This document shows, piece after piece, positions 1 to 7,624 of a DNA stretch of 54,325 bases. The stretch spans positions 1-54,325 of the forward strand of contig DASPGM010000013.1 of NCBI GenBank assembly GCA_035620615.1. The letters run 5' to 3'. This stretch comes from CSP1-1 sp035620615 (GTDB lineage Archaea; Thermoproteota; Nitrososphaeria; Nitrososphaerales; Nitrosopumilaceae). Below the pieces are notes generated by a model. The model saw nothing but the letters and a program-made list of their open reading frames with translations, was not told the origin of the DNA and searched no databases. Numbering within the stretch: position 1 is the first letter of the stretch; each line of letters starts with the position of its first letter. A program made the position numbers and the translations under genes.

Positions 1-136
1 AAAAGGAAAATCCAAAGCTAGAAAAGGAAAATCCAAAGCTAGAAAAGGAAAATCCAAAGCTAGAAAAGGAAAATCCAAAGCTAGAAAAGGAAAATCCAAA
101 GCTAGAAAAGGAAAATCCAAAGCTAGAAAAGGAAAA
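1..136. repeat. 21-bp tandem repeat, six full copies plus a partial one
   Basis: The unit AAAAGGAAAATCCAAAGCTAG plus one G-ended register repeats without change from base 1 to 126 (starts at 1, 22, 43, 64, 85, 106), and a seventh copy degrades after 10 bases. The period is a multiple of three, so it can be translated as a 7-residue repeat. Frame 1 has TAG in each unit; frames 2 and 3 are open. Perfect identity between copies implies recent expansion or slippage. The window edge inside the array suggests that assembly broke here. Confidence 0.97.
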
Positions 137-160
137 AATAATTTAAGAAAGAGAAAATAA
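1..160 (+). CDS. C-terminal end of an unidentified protein with a 7-residue repeat (5' end missing)
   Basis: Reading from base 2, the tandem repeat encodes KGKSKAR over and over, then a short basic tail ending ...NNLRKRK and a TAA at 158-160. Such Lys/Arg/Ser/Ala tails are known in nucleic-acid-binding proteins. The frame from base 3 is also open: it encodes a charged KENPKLE repeat and stops at 144-146. I cannot decide between them from this fragment; the basic frame is slightly favoured because its composition continues past the array. The gene converges on the ssDNA-binding protein gene, whose stop lies 38 nt away. Function unknown. Confidence 0.4.
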   Translation, partial: KGKSKARKGKSKARKGKSKARKGKSKARKGKSKARKGKSKARKGKNNLRKRK

Positions 161-197
161 TTTCAGGGTCTAGCTTACTCAGTTCTAATAAGAATTT

Positions 198-491
198 CTA
201 AGAAAGTACTTCTAATTGACCATATTTTCCCTTCGTCAATGAAACTTCACCTTTGAAGGTATTGGTATAGCCATTAGTTATCTTGACTCTGGAACCATCC
301 TTTATTTTTGGAATATCATCGCCCCATAGAGTTAATTTAATTTCGCCTGCATCATCAACTAGATAGGCATCACAAACATCAATTGTTCCACCTGCTTTCT
401 TGTTAACTGTTCTTGTTTCTCCTTTTCTTTCTACAGTTCCTTCCAAATTGATTCCATTTCGCATATTCTTTGCTTCTTCAGTTGTAGTCAT
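198..491 (-). CDS. OB-fold single-stranded DNA-binding protein (RPA/SSB-like)
   Basis: This 97-residue protein is a single OB fold. It has the early strand NLEGTVERKGETRTV, a central AYLVDDAGEIKLTLWGDD strand pair typical of archaeal RPA/SSB proteins, then VKITNGYTNTFKGEVSLT. The LTLWGDD motif is characteristic. Family members bind ssDNA in replication and repair; RNA binding is also possible. It is a one-domain form without zinc finger or acidic tail. The ATG lies about 27 nt from the centre of a TATA-like element at 514-521, which fits a leaderless transcript. It is divergent from tRNA-Leu. Confidence 0.85.
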   Translation of the reverse strand: MTTTEEAKNMRNGINLEGTVERKGETRTVNKKAGGTIDVCDAYLVDDAGEIKLTLWGDDIPKIKDGSRVKITNGYTNTFKGEVSLTKGKYGQLEVLS

Positions 492-513
492 AATTTTCGT
501 TTTTGCCGAGCCA

Positions 514-521
514 ATTATAAA
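514..521. promoter_or_regulatory. TATA box apparently shared by the ssDNA-binding gene (-) and tRNA-Leu (+)
   Basis: ATTATAAA on the plus strand reads TTTATAAT on the minus strand. Its centre is 27 nt from the SSB-like ATG and about 36 nt before the tRNA 5' end, leaving roughly a 10-nt tRNA leader. No other TATA-like sequence is visible between the two genes. Both assignments rest on spacing only. Confidence 0.5.
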
Positions 522-553
522 GCTTTTTTTAACACGAATGTTCCGCAGAAGTT

Positions 554-654
554 GCAGGGGTATCGAAGCCCGGTCAACCGAGAAGGACTCAAGATTATGA
601 CAATAGGAAATCCTTTCCTTTAGGGGTTCGTGGGTTCAAATCCCACCTCCTGCA
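554..654 (+). tRNA. tRNA-Leu (anticodon CAA) with a 16-nt intron
   Basis: The acceptor stem 554-560 pairs with 647-653 (one G-U), with discriminator A654. The T arm is GTGGG/CCCAC at 630-646 with loop TTCAAAT. The long variable arm (616-629, TCC/GGG) is typical of leucine tRNA. The anticodon loop CTCAAG gives CAA at 590-592. The AAGGA strand (583-587) pairs with TCCTT (611-615) only if 594-609 is removed after position 37, the canonical archaeal intron site. Removal leaves an 85-nt tRNA, normal for Leu. CCA is not encoded. A TATA box lies upstream and a T-tract follows. Confidence 0.93.
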
Positions 655-655
655 C

Positions 656-662
656 TTTTTTT
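656..662 (+). terminator. T-tract terminator of tRNA-Leu
   Basis: Seven consecutive T residues begin two bases after the mature tRNA end and are followed by very AT-rich sequence. This is the usual archaeal oligo-T termination signal. Confidence 0.6.
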
Positions 663-708
663 AAAATAAATAAAAATAAAATTTAAAAATAAATTAAATA
701 AAAATTTT

Positions 709-831
709 CTAAGCAGTAATGATTTTTACAGATCTCACAGAATGCTTTGAAATCTCTTCATGAAGTTTTGCATGACTTTCTTCCTTAAATGTTAGGTCGC
801 ATCTAAAACACTTCCAACCTAACGAAGACAT
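709..831 (-). CDS. 40-residue C2H2-type zinc-finger protein
   Basis: An ATG at 829-831 opens a 40-codon frame ending in TAG. It encodes MSSLGWKCFRCDLTF... then H-x3-H and a basic tail. Cys8 and Cys11 (CFRC), Thr14-Phe15, His20, His24 and His30 have the spacing of a single classic C2H2 finger (C-x2-C-x3-F...H). Single-finger proteins of this size are common in archaea and are often DNA- or protein-binding, but their targets are unknown. It stands alone between tRNA-Leu and the DedA gene. At 123 bp it is easily missed by gene callers. Confidence 0.75.
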   Translation of the reverse strand: MSSLGWKCFRCDLTFKEESHAKLHEEISKHSVRSVKIITA

Positions 832-1015
832 ATAATAATAACAGTAAAATCAGATATAAAGATATTGAATAAACTGTCCTTTTTTTTGAACAACATCATC
901 TTTTTATTACAAAACTTATTTTTTTTTCATTTTCTTGACATTTTTTTCATTTTTTTCATTAGTAAAGACCCTCCAAATGATTTAGATAAAGAATTACAAC
1001 CTCTGAGTATGAAAA

Positions 1016-1636
1016 ATGATCGATATTTTAGAAATATTATCTGAATATTCCTATTTTGGAATATTTTTACTGCTATTAGGAATTGGAGCAGCACCGCTAT
1101 TGATGCCACCATCATGGATGGTACTGGCATCTTTTCAAGCACTAGATCCATCCTTGGATCCTCTTATCCTCACTCTTGTTGGAGCCACAGGTGCCACCAT
1201 TGGTAGAGTTTTTCTAAAACGCCTGAGTCATCTTTTTAGGAGATTTGTTGGAAAAGAGCAACAGTCAAATCTTGATATAATTGGAAATTTTCTTAACCGT
1301 AGAAAATTCGGATACATCCTAACCTCTTTTCTATTTGCAGCAACACCCCTCCCAGCTAACATGCTTTTTATCGCTTATGGATTAATGCGCATTAAGAATC
1401 TAGGAATCTATCTTGGTTTTTGGCTTGGACGAGTTTTGTCATATTATATTATGTTATCAATTAGTCATGCAGTTTTAGCCCCATTTCTCGAACTATTTGA
1501 AGACACACTTACTGGTATAATAGTTGCCGATATTATTGGAGTAGGAAGTTTAGTTTTCTTTGCAAGTGTTGATTGGGGTATGTTAATTACTCAAAGAAGG
1601 TTCAAGCTTATCAAACCAAAAATTTGGAGAATTTAA
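1016..1636 (+). CDS. DedA/SNARE-associated (VTT) family membrane protein
   Basis: The 206-residue protein has 4-5 hydrophobic helices. An N-terminal re-entrant-like segment (about 14-45, with GIGAAPLLMPPSWM) is followed by a second around 110-130 carrying ATPLPANMLFIAYGLMR, and then a GFWLGR motif. This two-repeat layout and the polar prolines and arginine inside hydrophobic stretches are typical of DedA/VTT proteins, which take part in lipid scrambling or transport. The substrate here is unknown. The HD-domain gene starts directly after its stop codon, so the two are probably co-transcribed. Confidence 0.75.
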   Translation: MIDILEILSEYSYFGIFLLLLGIGAAPLLMPPSWMVLASFQALDPSLDPLILTLVGATGATIGRVFLKRLSHLFRRFVGKEQQSNLDIIGNFLNRRKFGYILTSFLFAATPLPANMLFIAYGLMRIKNLGIYLGFWLGRVLSYYIMLSISHAVLAPFLELFEDTLTGIIVADIIGVGSLVFFASVDWGMLITQRRFKLIKPKIWRI

Positions 1637-2260
1637 TTGCAAAATATCAGACAATTATATAGTGAAGTGGAAAATATGATGAGAAAAAACGATCCTGCCC
1701 ACGATTTTGAACATGTAAAAAGAGTTTATAGAAATGCTGAGCGCATATGCAAAACTGAAAAAGCTAATAAAAAACTTGTACTTACGGCCACTTTATTACA
1801 TGATATAATTTCTTTTCCAAAATCTGACAAACGCTCAAAAACTTCTTCAACCATAAGTGCTATCAAAGCAAACAAAATTCTTAAAAAATATAATTATTCT
1901 CCTCAAGAAATAAAAATTATAGCAGACGCTATAAAGCATCACAGTTTTTCTAAAAATAAAATTCCCAAAACTTTAGAAGGAAAAATAGTACAAGATGCTG
2001 ATAGACTAGATGCAATAGGTGCTATAGGTATTGCACGAACTTTTGCAGTTGGGGGGGCTGAAAATAGATCCTTTTACAATAAGGGGGATCCTTTTTGTTT
2101 AGCAAGAAATCCAAATGACAAAGAATGGACTTTGGATCATTTTTTTAAAAAACTTCTTCTCTTAGAGTCAAAAATGAACACAAAATCTGGAAAAATTGAA
2201 GCGCGACGTAGAACAAAAATTCTTAAAAAATTTCTAAGTGATTTGAAGAAAGAAATTTAG
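1637..2260 (+). CDS. HD-domain phosphohydrolase
   Basis: The start is TTG, immediately after the stop of the DedA gene; no ATG gives a full-length N-terminus (the first, 15 codons in, would cut into the conserved start). Metal-binding HD-superfamily motifs are in order: H-D-F-E-H-V near residue 25, LLHDII near 57, a central KHHSF, and QDADRLDAIGAIGIAR near 119. At 207 residues it matches the YedJ/HDIG-like group of predicted phosphohydrolases acting on nucleotides or phosphoesters. The exact substrate is unknown. The last codons overlap the convergent gene by 4 nt. Confidence 0.8.
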   Translation: MQNIRQLYSEVENMMRKNDPAHDFEHVKRVYRNAERICKTEKANKKLVLTATLLHDIISFPKSDKRSKTSSTISAIKANKILKKYNYSPQEIKIIADAIKHHSFSKNKIPKTLEGKIVQDADRLDAIGAIGIARTFAVGGAENRSFYNKGDPFCLARNPNDKEWTLDHFFKKLLLLESKMNTKSGKIEARRRTKILKKFLSDLKKEI

Positions 2261-2568
2261 CCATAATCAATATACCTATCATATCTTTTTTCAATTTCTT
2301 TATTGCCTCCATTTTTTATATTTTCAATTTCGTCTTTTCTTCTATTTTTGATATATCTGATAATATCTCTAAATTCTTCTGAATCAGAAAATGACCCAAA
2401 AAGTGGGTTTAATAAATCAAAATATTCTAAAACTTTATTGCGAAATTCTTCTCTGGATGGTTTTTTTATATCATTTAATCTAAACCAAATTACTGCCCAA
2501 CTTGCCCCTACTACATGGGGTAATAGATCAAAAGCACGCTCAATTTCAAATCTTTGATCATCTCTCAT
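2257..2568 (-). CDS. Hypothetical protein, last gene of the heme operon
   Basis: This 103-residue, soluble, highly charged protein has a helical C-terminus rich in K, E and R (EEFRDIIRYIKNRRKDEIENIKN). Its N-terminus contains a short hydrophobic stretch, LLPHVVGASWAVIWF. I do not recognise a family. The ATG lies 3 nt after the hemB stop, so it is very likely translated from the hemA-hemB transcript. This suggests, but does not show, a role tied to tetrapyrrole synthesis. Confidence 0.65.
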   Translation of the reverse strand: MRDDQRFEIERAFDLLPHVVGASWAVIWFRLNDIKKPSREEFRNKVLEYFDLLNPLFGSFSDSEEFRDIIRYIKNRRKDEIENIKNGGNKEIEKRYDRYIDYG

Positions 2569-2571
2569 TGG

Positions 2572-3552
2572 CTATCCATTGATAATCTTTGCAGCCGATT
2601 TTGCAAAATACGTTACTATCATATCGGCACCAGCTCTTTTAATAGAATACAAAATCTCGGTTAGTACATCGTTTTCTTGAATCCATCCTTGTTTTGCGGC
2701 ACCCTTTACTAAAGCATATTCTCCAGATACACTATATGCTGCCACAGGAACATTAAATTGCTTTTTTGTTTCTGCGATTAAATCAAGATACGCTAATGCA
2801 GGTTTAATCATTACAATATCTACTCCTTCATTTACATCCATCTCTACTTCTCTTATTGCTTCACGTGCATTAGAAAATGGAATCTGGTAAGTTTTTCTGT
2901 CTCCAAACTGTGGTGCGCATTCTGCTGCGTCCCTAAATGGTGAATAAAATGAAGATCTGTGTTTCGCGGAATGTGACATTATTGCAACATCAGAAAGACC
3001 TGCGTCATCTAGTGCCTTGCGTATTGTAATTACTTGACCATCCATCATTGCGGACGGTGATACTAAATCAACTCCTGCCTTAGCTTGACTAACTGCAATT
3101 TTTGCCAAAATTTCATTACTTGAATCATTATCAATTTTATTTTCTTTGATGATTCCACAATGTCCAGATTTGGTATATTGACAAAGACAAACATCTGCCA
3201 TGATCGCAATCTTTTCTCCAAAATTCTTTCGAATTTGGATTATTGCCTTTTGAACAATTCCATTATCGTTAAACGCGGAACTGCCAATATCGTCTTTTGA
3301 TGAAGGAATTCCAAATAACATTATGGCAGGTATTTCTAAATCAATAATTCTACCTACTTCATCATTCACTCCGTCCAGAGGGAATCTCTCAATCTCCGGC
3401 ATTGACTCGATTTTAACAGATTTTTTTAAATCTTCTTGGACAAAAACAGGGCAAATGAAATCTTTTGAAGAGAGTCTTGTTTCTTGAACTAATTCTCGAA
3501 TCTTTTCATTTTTTCGTAATCTTCTAAGACGCCGATTAGGAAAAGTAGACAT
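2572..3552 (-). CDS. hemB: Delta-aminolevulinic acid dehydratase (porphobilinogen synthase)
   Basis: It condenses two 5-aminolevulinate molecules to porphobilinogen in the cytoplasm. At 326 residues it has normal family length. The two active-site lysines are in their expected contexts: SHSAKHRSSFYSPFRDA (Lys197) and VMIKPALAYLD (Lys250, Schiff base). The zinc-type cysteine triad is present in ADVCLCQYTKSGHCG (Cys122, Cys124, Cys132), so this is the Zn-dependent form. It sits 47 nt downstream of hemA on the same strand and is followed closely by a small unknown gene, giving the order precorrin-2 dehydrogenase, hemA, hemB, unknown. Confidence 0.97.
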   Translation of the reverse strand: MSTFPNRRLRRLRKNEKIRELVQETRLSSKDFICPVFVQEDLKKSVKIESMPEIERFPLDGVNDEVGRIIDLEIPAIMLFGIPSSKDDIGSSAFNDNGIVQKAIIQIRKNFGEKIAIMADVCLCQYTKSGHCGIIKENKIDNDSSNEILAKIAVSQAKAGVDLVSPSAMMDGQVITIRKALDDAGLSDVAIMSHSAKHRSSFYSPFRDAAECAPQFGDRKTYQIPFSNAREAIREVEMDVNEGVDIVMIKPALAYLDLIAETKKQFNVPVAAYSVSGEYALVKGAAKQGWIQENDVLTEILYSIKRAGADMIVTYFAKSAAKIING

Positions 3553-3598
3553 GCCAAAAATCTATCTGTTTGTTATATAATTCTAGTCTGTAAAATCG

Positions 3599-4855
3599 TT
3601 AATCTTTTTTATTATAATCAAAAAGTTTACTTGCAGCATCAAGTAACTCTGGATTTCCTTGCTCGGAAGCTTTTCTTAAATTATTCATTGGTGCTGACAC
3701 AATACTTTCAACCAAAGCTTTTGTTAGCTCTTCAATAATTTTGACACGTTTTTCATCTGTTTCTCCTAACATTTGAAGAGCCTTTTGTAATTCTTTAATT
3801 CTAAGTGAATCAATATTTTTGAATACATCCTTAACTATTGGCTCTGCATCTAATCGTTTCATTGTAGCATCAACTACTAATAATTCTTCACTAATTATAT
3901 TTTCAACGGCTTCAACCTTTCCTATTCTATTTTTCATGTTTTTATCAACCATTTCGGCAATTTGATCTAGATTCATAAGTTTGATTTTAGGAAGAGTGGC
4001 TACTTTTTCATCTACCGTTCTAGGATTAGATAAATCTAAAATCATAATGCCATTTTTATTTGAATTAGTGGCTTTTTTTATCCTTTCATATGATACTAGA
4101 AAATATGGAGCAGTAGTTGCAACAAACAATACATCGTAATTTTCAAAACCCTCCAAGACCTCTTCAAACCTAATTGGTATTCCTCCAAGTGTTTCTGCAA
4201 ATGCCTTTGATCTCTCAAGCGTTCTACTGGAAATAAAAAATCCATATCCTCTTTTTTTAAGAGATTTTGCAACTAGTGTTGCAGATTCTCCTGTTCCAAT
4301 TAATAAAATGCGTTTTGTTTTTAGGTCATTAACATTTTCTTCAGCAAGTTTTACCGCCATAGAACCTACTGATACTCCTCCCTTGCTAATTCCAGTTGAG
4401 TTTCTTACTCTTGTTCCAATTTGAATTGCTTTATCAAATAGTGTATTTAGACGCTCTCCAGAAAACTTGGCCTGTCTTGCAGTTGTAATTGAATTTTTAA
4501 TTTGTCCAAGAATTTGTTCTTCCCCTAAAACCATTGAATCTAAACCTGAAGTTAATTTTAATAAATGATGATACACTTCTTCATTTTCACAAAGCTCTAG
4601 ATTTTCCTTAAATGCAGATTCCTCTAGCCCTGCAAGAGATGCCCATGTCTTTTTAATTTTATCAAGGTCGTAAGATTTTCCAGTACCAAACAGCTCTACT
4701 CTGTTACAAGTTTGTAATATTACACATTCTGATAATCCTGAATGTTTTTTAAAATTAGAATATGCATCATCAATATTCTTGAAAGTAAACTTTTCTAAAA
4801 CATGAATTGGTGAATTACGAAATGTTATCCTAGCATTAATGATATTCTGATTCAT
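3599..4855 (-). CDS. hemA: Glutamyl-tRNA reductase
   Basis: It reduces Glu-tRNA(Glu) to glutamate-1-semialdehyde, the first step of C5 tetrapyrrole synthesis. The catalytic cysteine lies in LQTCNRVELFG (Cys50 from the ATG at 4855). The GLDSMVLGEEQILGQIK block, a Rossmann NADPH site (RILLIGTGESATLVAKSLKKRG) and a C-terminal dimerisation helix follow. A GTG two codons upstream (4861) keeps the same frame, but the ATG at 4855 forms an ATGA overlap with the upstream gene's stop and is preferred. The partner glutamate-semialdehyde aminomutase is not in this window. Confidence 0.96.
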   Translation of the reverse strand: MNQNIINARITFRNSPIHVLEKFTFKNIDDAYSNFKKHSGLSECVILQTCNRVELFGTGKSYDLDKIKKTWASLAGLEESAFKENLELCENEEVYHHLLKLTSGLDSMVLGEEQILGQIKNSITTARQAKFSGERLNTLFDKAIQIGTRVRNSTGISKGGVSVGSMAVKLAEENVNDLKTKRILLIGTGESATLVAKSLKKRGYGFFISSRTLERSKAFAETLGGIPIRFEEVLEGFENYDVLFVATTAPYFLVSYERIKKATNSNKNGIMILDLSNPRTVDEKVATLPKIKLMNLDQIAEMVDKNMKNRIGKVEAVENIISEELLVVDATMKRLDAEPIVKDVFKNIDSLRIKELQKALQMLGETDEKRVKIIEELTKALVESIVSAPMNNLRKASEQGNPELLDAASKLFDYNKKD

Positions 4856-5505
4856 TTCCACTTCCTTAACATCAGCATTGCCCTCTGTTGCGCTTTTTTT
4901 AGTTTATTGTCTTTTATTAACTGTTTAATCGATTTATCGTTTAATATCGAATATAGGAATTTTTTTCGCTCTATTTGGGTTGGAATTGTCTTTTTTGCCG
5001 CATCCCTTGCGATCTGCTGTAATTTAATTTGGTAAATATCTTCTTTTTTTATTATTTTTTTAAAGATTTTCTCTGTTTGTAATGATAGTTTTCTTGCCAT
5101 CGCCGGACTCTTACCCCCAGTTGAAATAGCGATCTGAATAGTATCTTCAATGTTAATTACAGAAGGGTGTGCAAAGTCACTTACTTCTGGGTCATCAGAA
5201 GCATAAACCAAACAATCCATTTTTCTTGCTTTTTGAATAATTTTTCTATTAATCTCCCTATCGTCAGTTGCAGCCATTACCAGAAAGGGTTTGTATTTTT
5301 CAAGAAAATTTCCATCTTTTAACTTTATTTTTTTAAATTTAATTTTTTTTTGTTTTACGTAATTTGCTAACTGTGAATTAATTTTGTCACTAACTACCAA
5401 AATCTTACAATCTTGTGTTAGAAGTGAATTTACTTTTTTCATTCCCTCTGCCCCCCCTCCTACTACAATTACTAAATTTCCTTTCAGATTAAGATCTACT
5501 ATCAA
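4852..5505 (-). CDS. Precorrin-2 dehydrogenase / sirohydrochlorin ferrochelatase (Met8/CysG N-terminal type)
   Basis: The 217-residue protein has an N-terminal NAD-binding fold, VIVVGGGAEGMKKVNSLL, then MAATDDREINRKI and YASDDPEVSDFAHPSV. The aspartate pair at 104-105 is in the place of the catalytic Asp of CysG and Met8. STGGKSPAMARKL follows. It would oxidise precorrin-2 to sirohydrochlorin and may insert iron to form siroheme. There is no C-terminal methyltransferase domain, so a separate uroporphyrinogen methylase must exist elsewhere. The start is TTG (5503-5505). It is the first gene of the hemA-hemB operon and is divergent from the siroheme decarboxylase. Confidence 0.9.
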   Translation of the reverse strand: MIVDLNLKGNLVIVVGGGAEGMKKVNSLLTQDCKILVVSDKINSQLANYVKQKKIKFKKIKLKDGNFLEKYKPFLVMAATDDREINRKIIQKARKMDCLVYASDDPEVSDFAHPSVINIEDTIQIAISTGGKSPAMARKLSLQTEKIFKKIIKKEDIYQIKLQQIARDAAKKTIPTQIERKKFLYSILNDKSIKQLIKDNKLKKAQQRAMLMLRKWK

Positions 5506-5586
5506 CGATCTGGCATCATTGAAATTGTATTTATAGATTCAAGGAACCCAGCTACATTTTTAATTGATAGAGAAATTCTATGTGTT

Positions 5587-6609
5587 ATGGCTTCTATGGA
5601 TGATTTGGATAAAGAAATACTAAATGAAATTCAATGGACTTTTCCTCTTACCTCTCAACCATATCACGATATTGCAAAAAAATTTAAAATTACCCCTGAG
5701 ATTGTAAAAGAACGATTAATCAATCTAAAAAAAATAGGAGTACTCCGTCAACTTAGTGCAATTTTTGATACTAGAAAACTTGGATACAAGAGCTCACTAG
5801 TAGCAATGGAAATTGATCCAGATAAGCTCGATTATGTTGCCCAACAAATTAACCGTCACCCAGGAGTGAGTCATAATTATGAAAGAAATCATCAATTTAA
5901 TTTGTGGTTTACTTTAGCTGTTCCACCTGGTTCTGATCTTAAAAATGAAGTTGATAAATTCTCAAAACTTGAAGGAATTAAGAAAGTTAGATTACTTCCA
6001 ACTATTCAGTTATTCAAAATTGGTGTGAAGCTTGACATGGTTGATGAAAAAAAACACGAAATAAAACCATCAGAGGAAAAGAAAAAAATTAGTAATGTAA
6101 AATTTAATCCCACTGAAGATGACAAAGAGTTCATTAGAGAACTACAAAAAGATCTAGATATTACAGATAAGCCATTTTCAAAGACTGCACAAAAACTTGG
6201 TATGACTGAAGAGCAGATATTTGATAAGCTAAGAAAATATGAAGAAATTGGCGTCATGAGAAGATTTGCAGCAATTTTACGTCACCGTGATGTTGGTTTT
6301 GTTGCAAATGGCATGATAGTTTGGAGGGTACCAGAAGAGCGAATTACTGAAGTAGGTGCCAAACTTGGTGCATTCCCACAAGTTAGCCATTGTTATCAAC
6401 GACCTGTATATCCTGATTGGCCTTACAATGTATTTTCTATGATTCATTGTAAATCCGAAGATGAGGCACAAGATGTGGCAAAAATTATTCAAAAGCAAAT
6501 TAGCGTAGATGATTACAAGATTTTATTTAGTGCACGAGAATTCAAAAAAACCCGCGTAGAATATTTTGTTGAACAGAATTTTTCCTTAGAGGAAACAATT
6601 CCGGCATAA
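5587..6609 (+). CDS. ahbAB: Fused siroheme decarboxylase AhbA-AhbB
   Basis: Two Lrp/AsnC-like halves are joined in one 340-residue chain (about 1-150 and 172-335). Each has a winged-helix N-part and an alpha/beta C-part. The first half carries SHNYERNHQFNLWFTL (95-110) and the second SHCYQRPVYPDWPYNVFSMIH (267-287). These blocks are typical of AhbA/NirG-H and AhbB/NirD-L siroheme decarboxylases rather than DNA-binding regulators. The enzyme removes two acetate carboxyls from siroheme to give 12,18-didecarboxysiroheme. AhbA and AhbB are commonly separate proteins. Divergent placement next to the precorrin-2 dehydrogenase supports the assignment. ATG at 5587; a second in-frame ATG is at 5596. 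Confidence 0.88.
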   Translation: MASMDDLDKEILNEIQWTFPLTSQPYHDIAKKFKITPEIVKERLINLKKIGVLRQLSAIFDTRKLGYKSSLVAMEIDPDKLDYVAQQINRHPGVSHNYERNHQFNLWFTLAVPPGSDLKNEVDKFSKLEGIKKVRLLPTIQLFKIGVKLDMVDEKKHEIKPSEEKKKISNVKFNPTEDDKEFIRELQKDLDITDKPFSKTAQKLGMTEEQIFDKLRKYEEIGVMRRFAAILRHRDVGFVANGMIVWRVPEERITEVGAKLGAFPQVSHCYQRPVYPDWPYNVFSMIHCKSEDEAQDVAKIIQKQISVDDYKILFSAREFKKTRVEYFVEQNFSLEETIPA

Positions 6610-6625
6610 AATTATTTTAAACTAA

Positions 6626-7624
6626 TTATACTGTTTGAGGTGTGGCTTTTAATTCGTAAGAGGGCCAGGAATTGTATAAAGAATCAATCTCCTTCATATC
6701 TGATTCTGGAAGGTAATTCCCATCTGACATTTGGGAAAACATCTCAATTTCCTCAATGCTAATCACTGTTGGTAGTACAGAAGAAATGCCCTTCTTTGAT
6801 AGGATAAACTTTATTGCTAGTTCGGTAATACTAAGCCCATTTCGCTTTGCAATTGGCTTTAGTTGCTCAACCTTTTCTAAAGATGCCTTGATCCACTCTC
6901 CTTTTCGAACAGAACGATGATCCTTTTCATCAATTTTGGTATCTGTATTTACTTTTCCTGTAAGGATACCGGATGCATCAGGAACTCTTACTAGAATTCC
7001 TACATCTTTATTGACGGCCTTTTTCATCAATTCGTTTCCAGGTGACTGCTCCAAAATATTGTAAACCGTCTGTACAGCAGAAATATTATCTCTATCCATT
7101 GCATCGAGACCCTCTCGAGTCCACCCTATCGCAGGACCTAAAGCAACTTGGCAGGTCTTAATTCTTCCTTCTGTTATTTTTTCATCTAAAGTCTGAAAAA
7201 TTCTATCATCGTGAATGTGATTTAGCTTTGGATTATGCAGGCCATAAACATCAATGTAATCGGTCTGAAGACGCTTTAAGCTGTTATTCAAAGCATGATC
7301 TGTAAATTCAGCATCAAATCGTTGGGGTAGTTCCTTATGTCCAATTTGATCCACCTTCTCAAAATCATATCCATATTTTGTTGAAATGATAATTTCATTT
7401 CGCATATCTTTGAAAACCTCTCCAATTAGCCTCTCACTTTTTCCTTTCCCATACATATCCCCTGTTTCAAAGAAATTAATTCCCAAATCATATGCTTTTT
7501 TTAACATACGCTTTGCTTCATCCTCGTCAATCTCTTTACCCCACCAATTGAGCGCAATAGCCCATGCTCCAAATCCAATCTCAGAAACCTTAATTCCACT
7601 TTTTCCTAAAGGTTTGTATTTCAT
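6626..7624 (-). CDS. Aldo/keto reductase
   Basis: A 332-residue TIM-barrel oxidoreductase using NADPH. It has the N-terminal GKSGIKVSEIGFGAWAI, the FFETGDMYGKGKSERLIGE segment with Tyr58, Lys83 in IISTKYG, and His130 in DVYGLHNPK, the usual catalytic residues. The fourth member of the tetrad, normally Asp in the DTA motif, is Glu53 here. The substrate cannot be told from sequence. It is the last of three overlapping genes (HemQ-like, DUF1802, reductase), joined to DUF1802 by a 4-nt overlap. Confidence 0.9.
   Translation of the reverse strand: MKYKPLGKSGIKVSEIGFGAWAIALNWWGKEIDEDEAKRMLKKAYDLGINFFETGDMYGKGKSERLIGEVFKDMRNEIIISTKYGYDFEKVDQIGHKELPQRFDAEFTDHALNNSLKRLQTDYIDVYGLHNPKLNHIHDDRIFQTLDEKITEGRIKTCQVALGPAIGWTREGLDAMDRDNISAVQTVYNILEQSPGNELMKKAVNKDVGILVRVPDASGILTGKVNTDTKIDEKDHRSVRKGEWIKASLEKVEQLKPIAKRNGLSITELAIKFILSKKGISSVLPTVISIEEIEMFSQMSDGNYLPESDMKEIDSLYNSWPSYELKATPQTV

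Noticed and set aside
1..136. CRISPR array or attachment site
   Set aside because: The 21-bp units are directly contiguous with no spacers and keep a coding period of three.
832..1015. Possible minus-strand C/D RNA near ATGATGTTG and CTGATTTT
   Set aside because: Only a weak A/T terminal stem and no convincing C'/D' pair; likely chance in AT-rich sequence.
5587..6609. Lrp/AsnC transcriptional regulator
   Set aside because: Siroheme decarboxylase blocks in both halves and heme-gene neighbours favour AhbAB.
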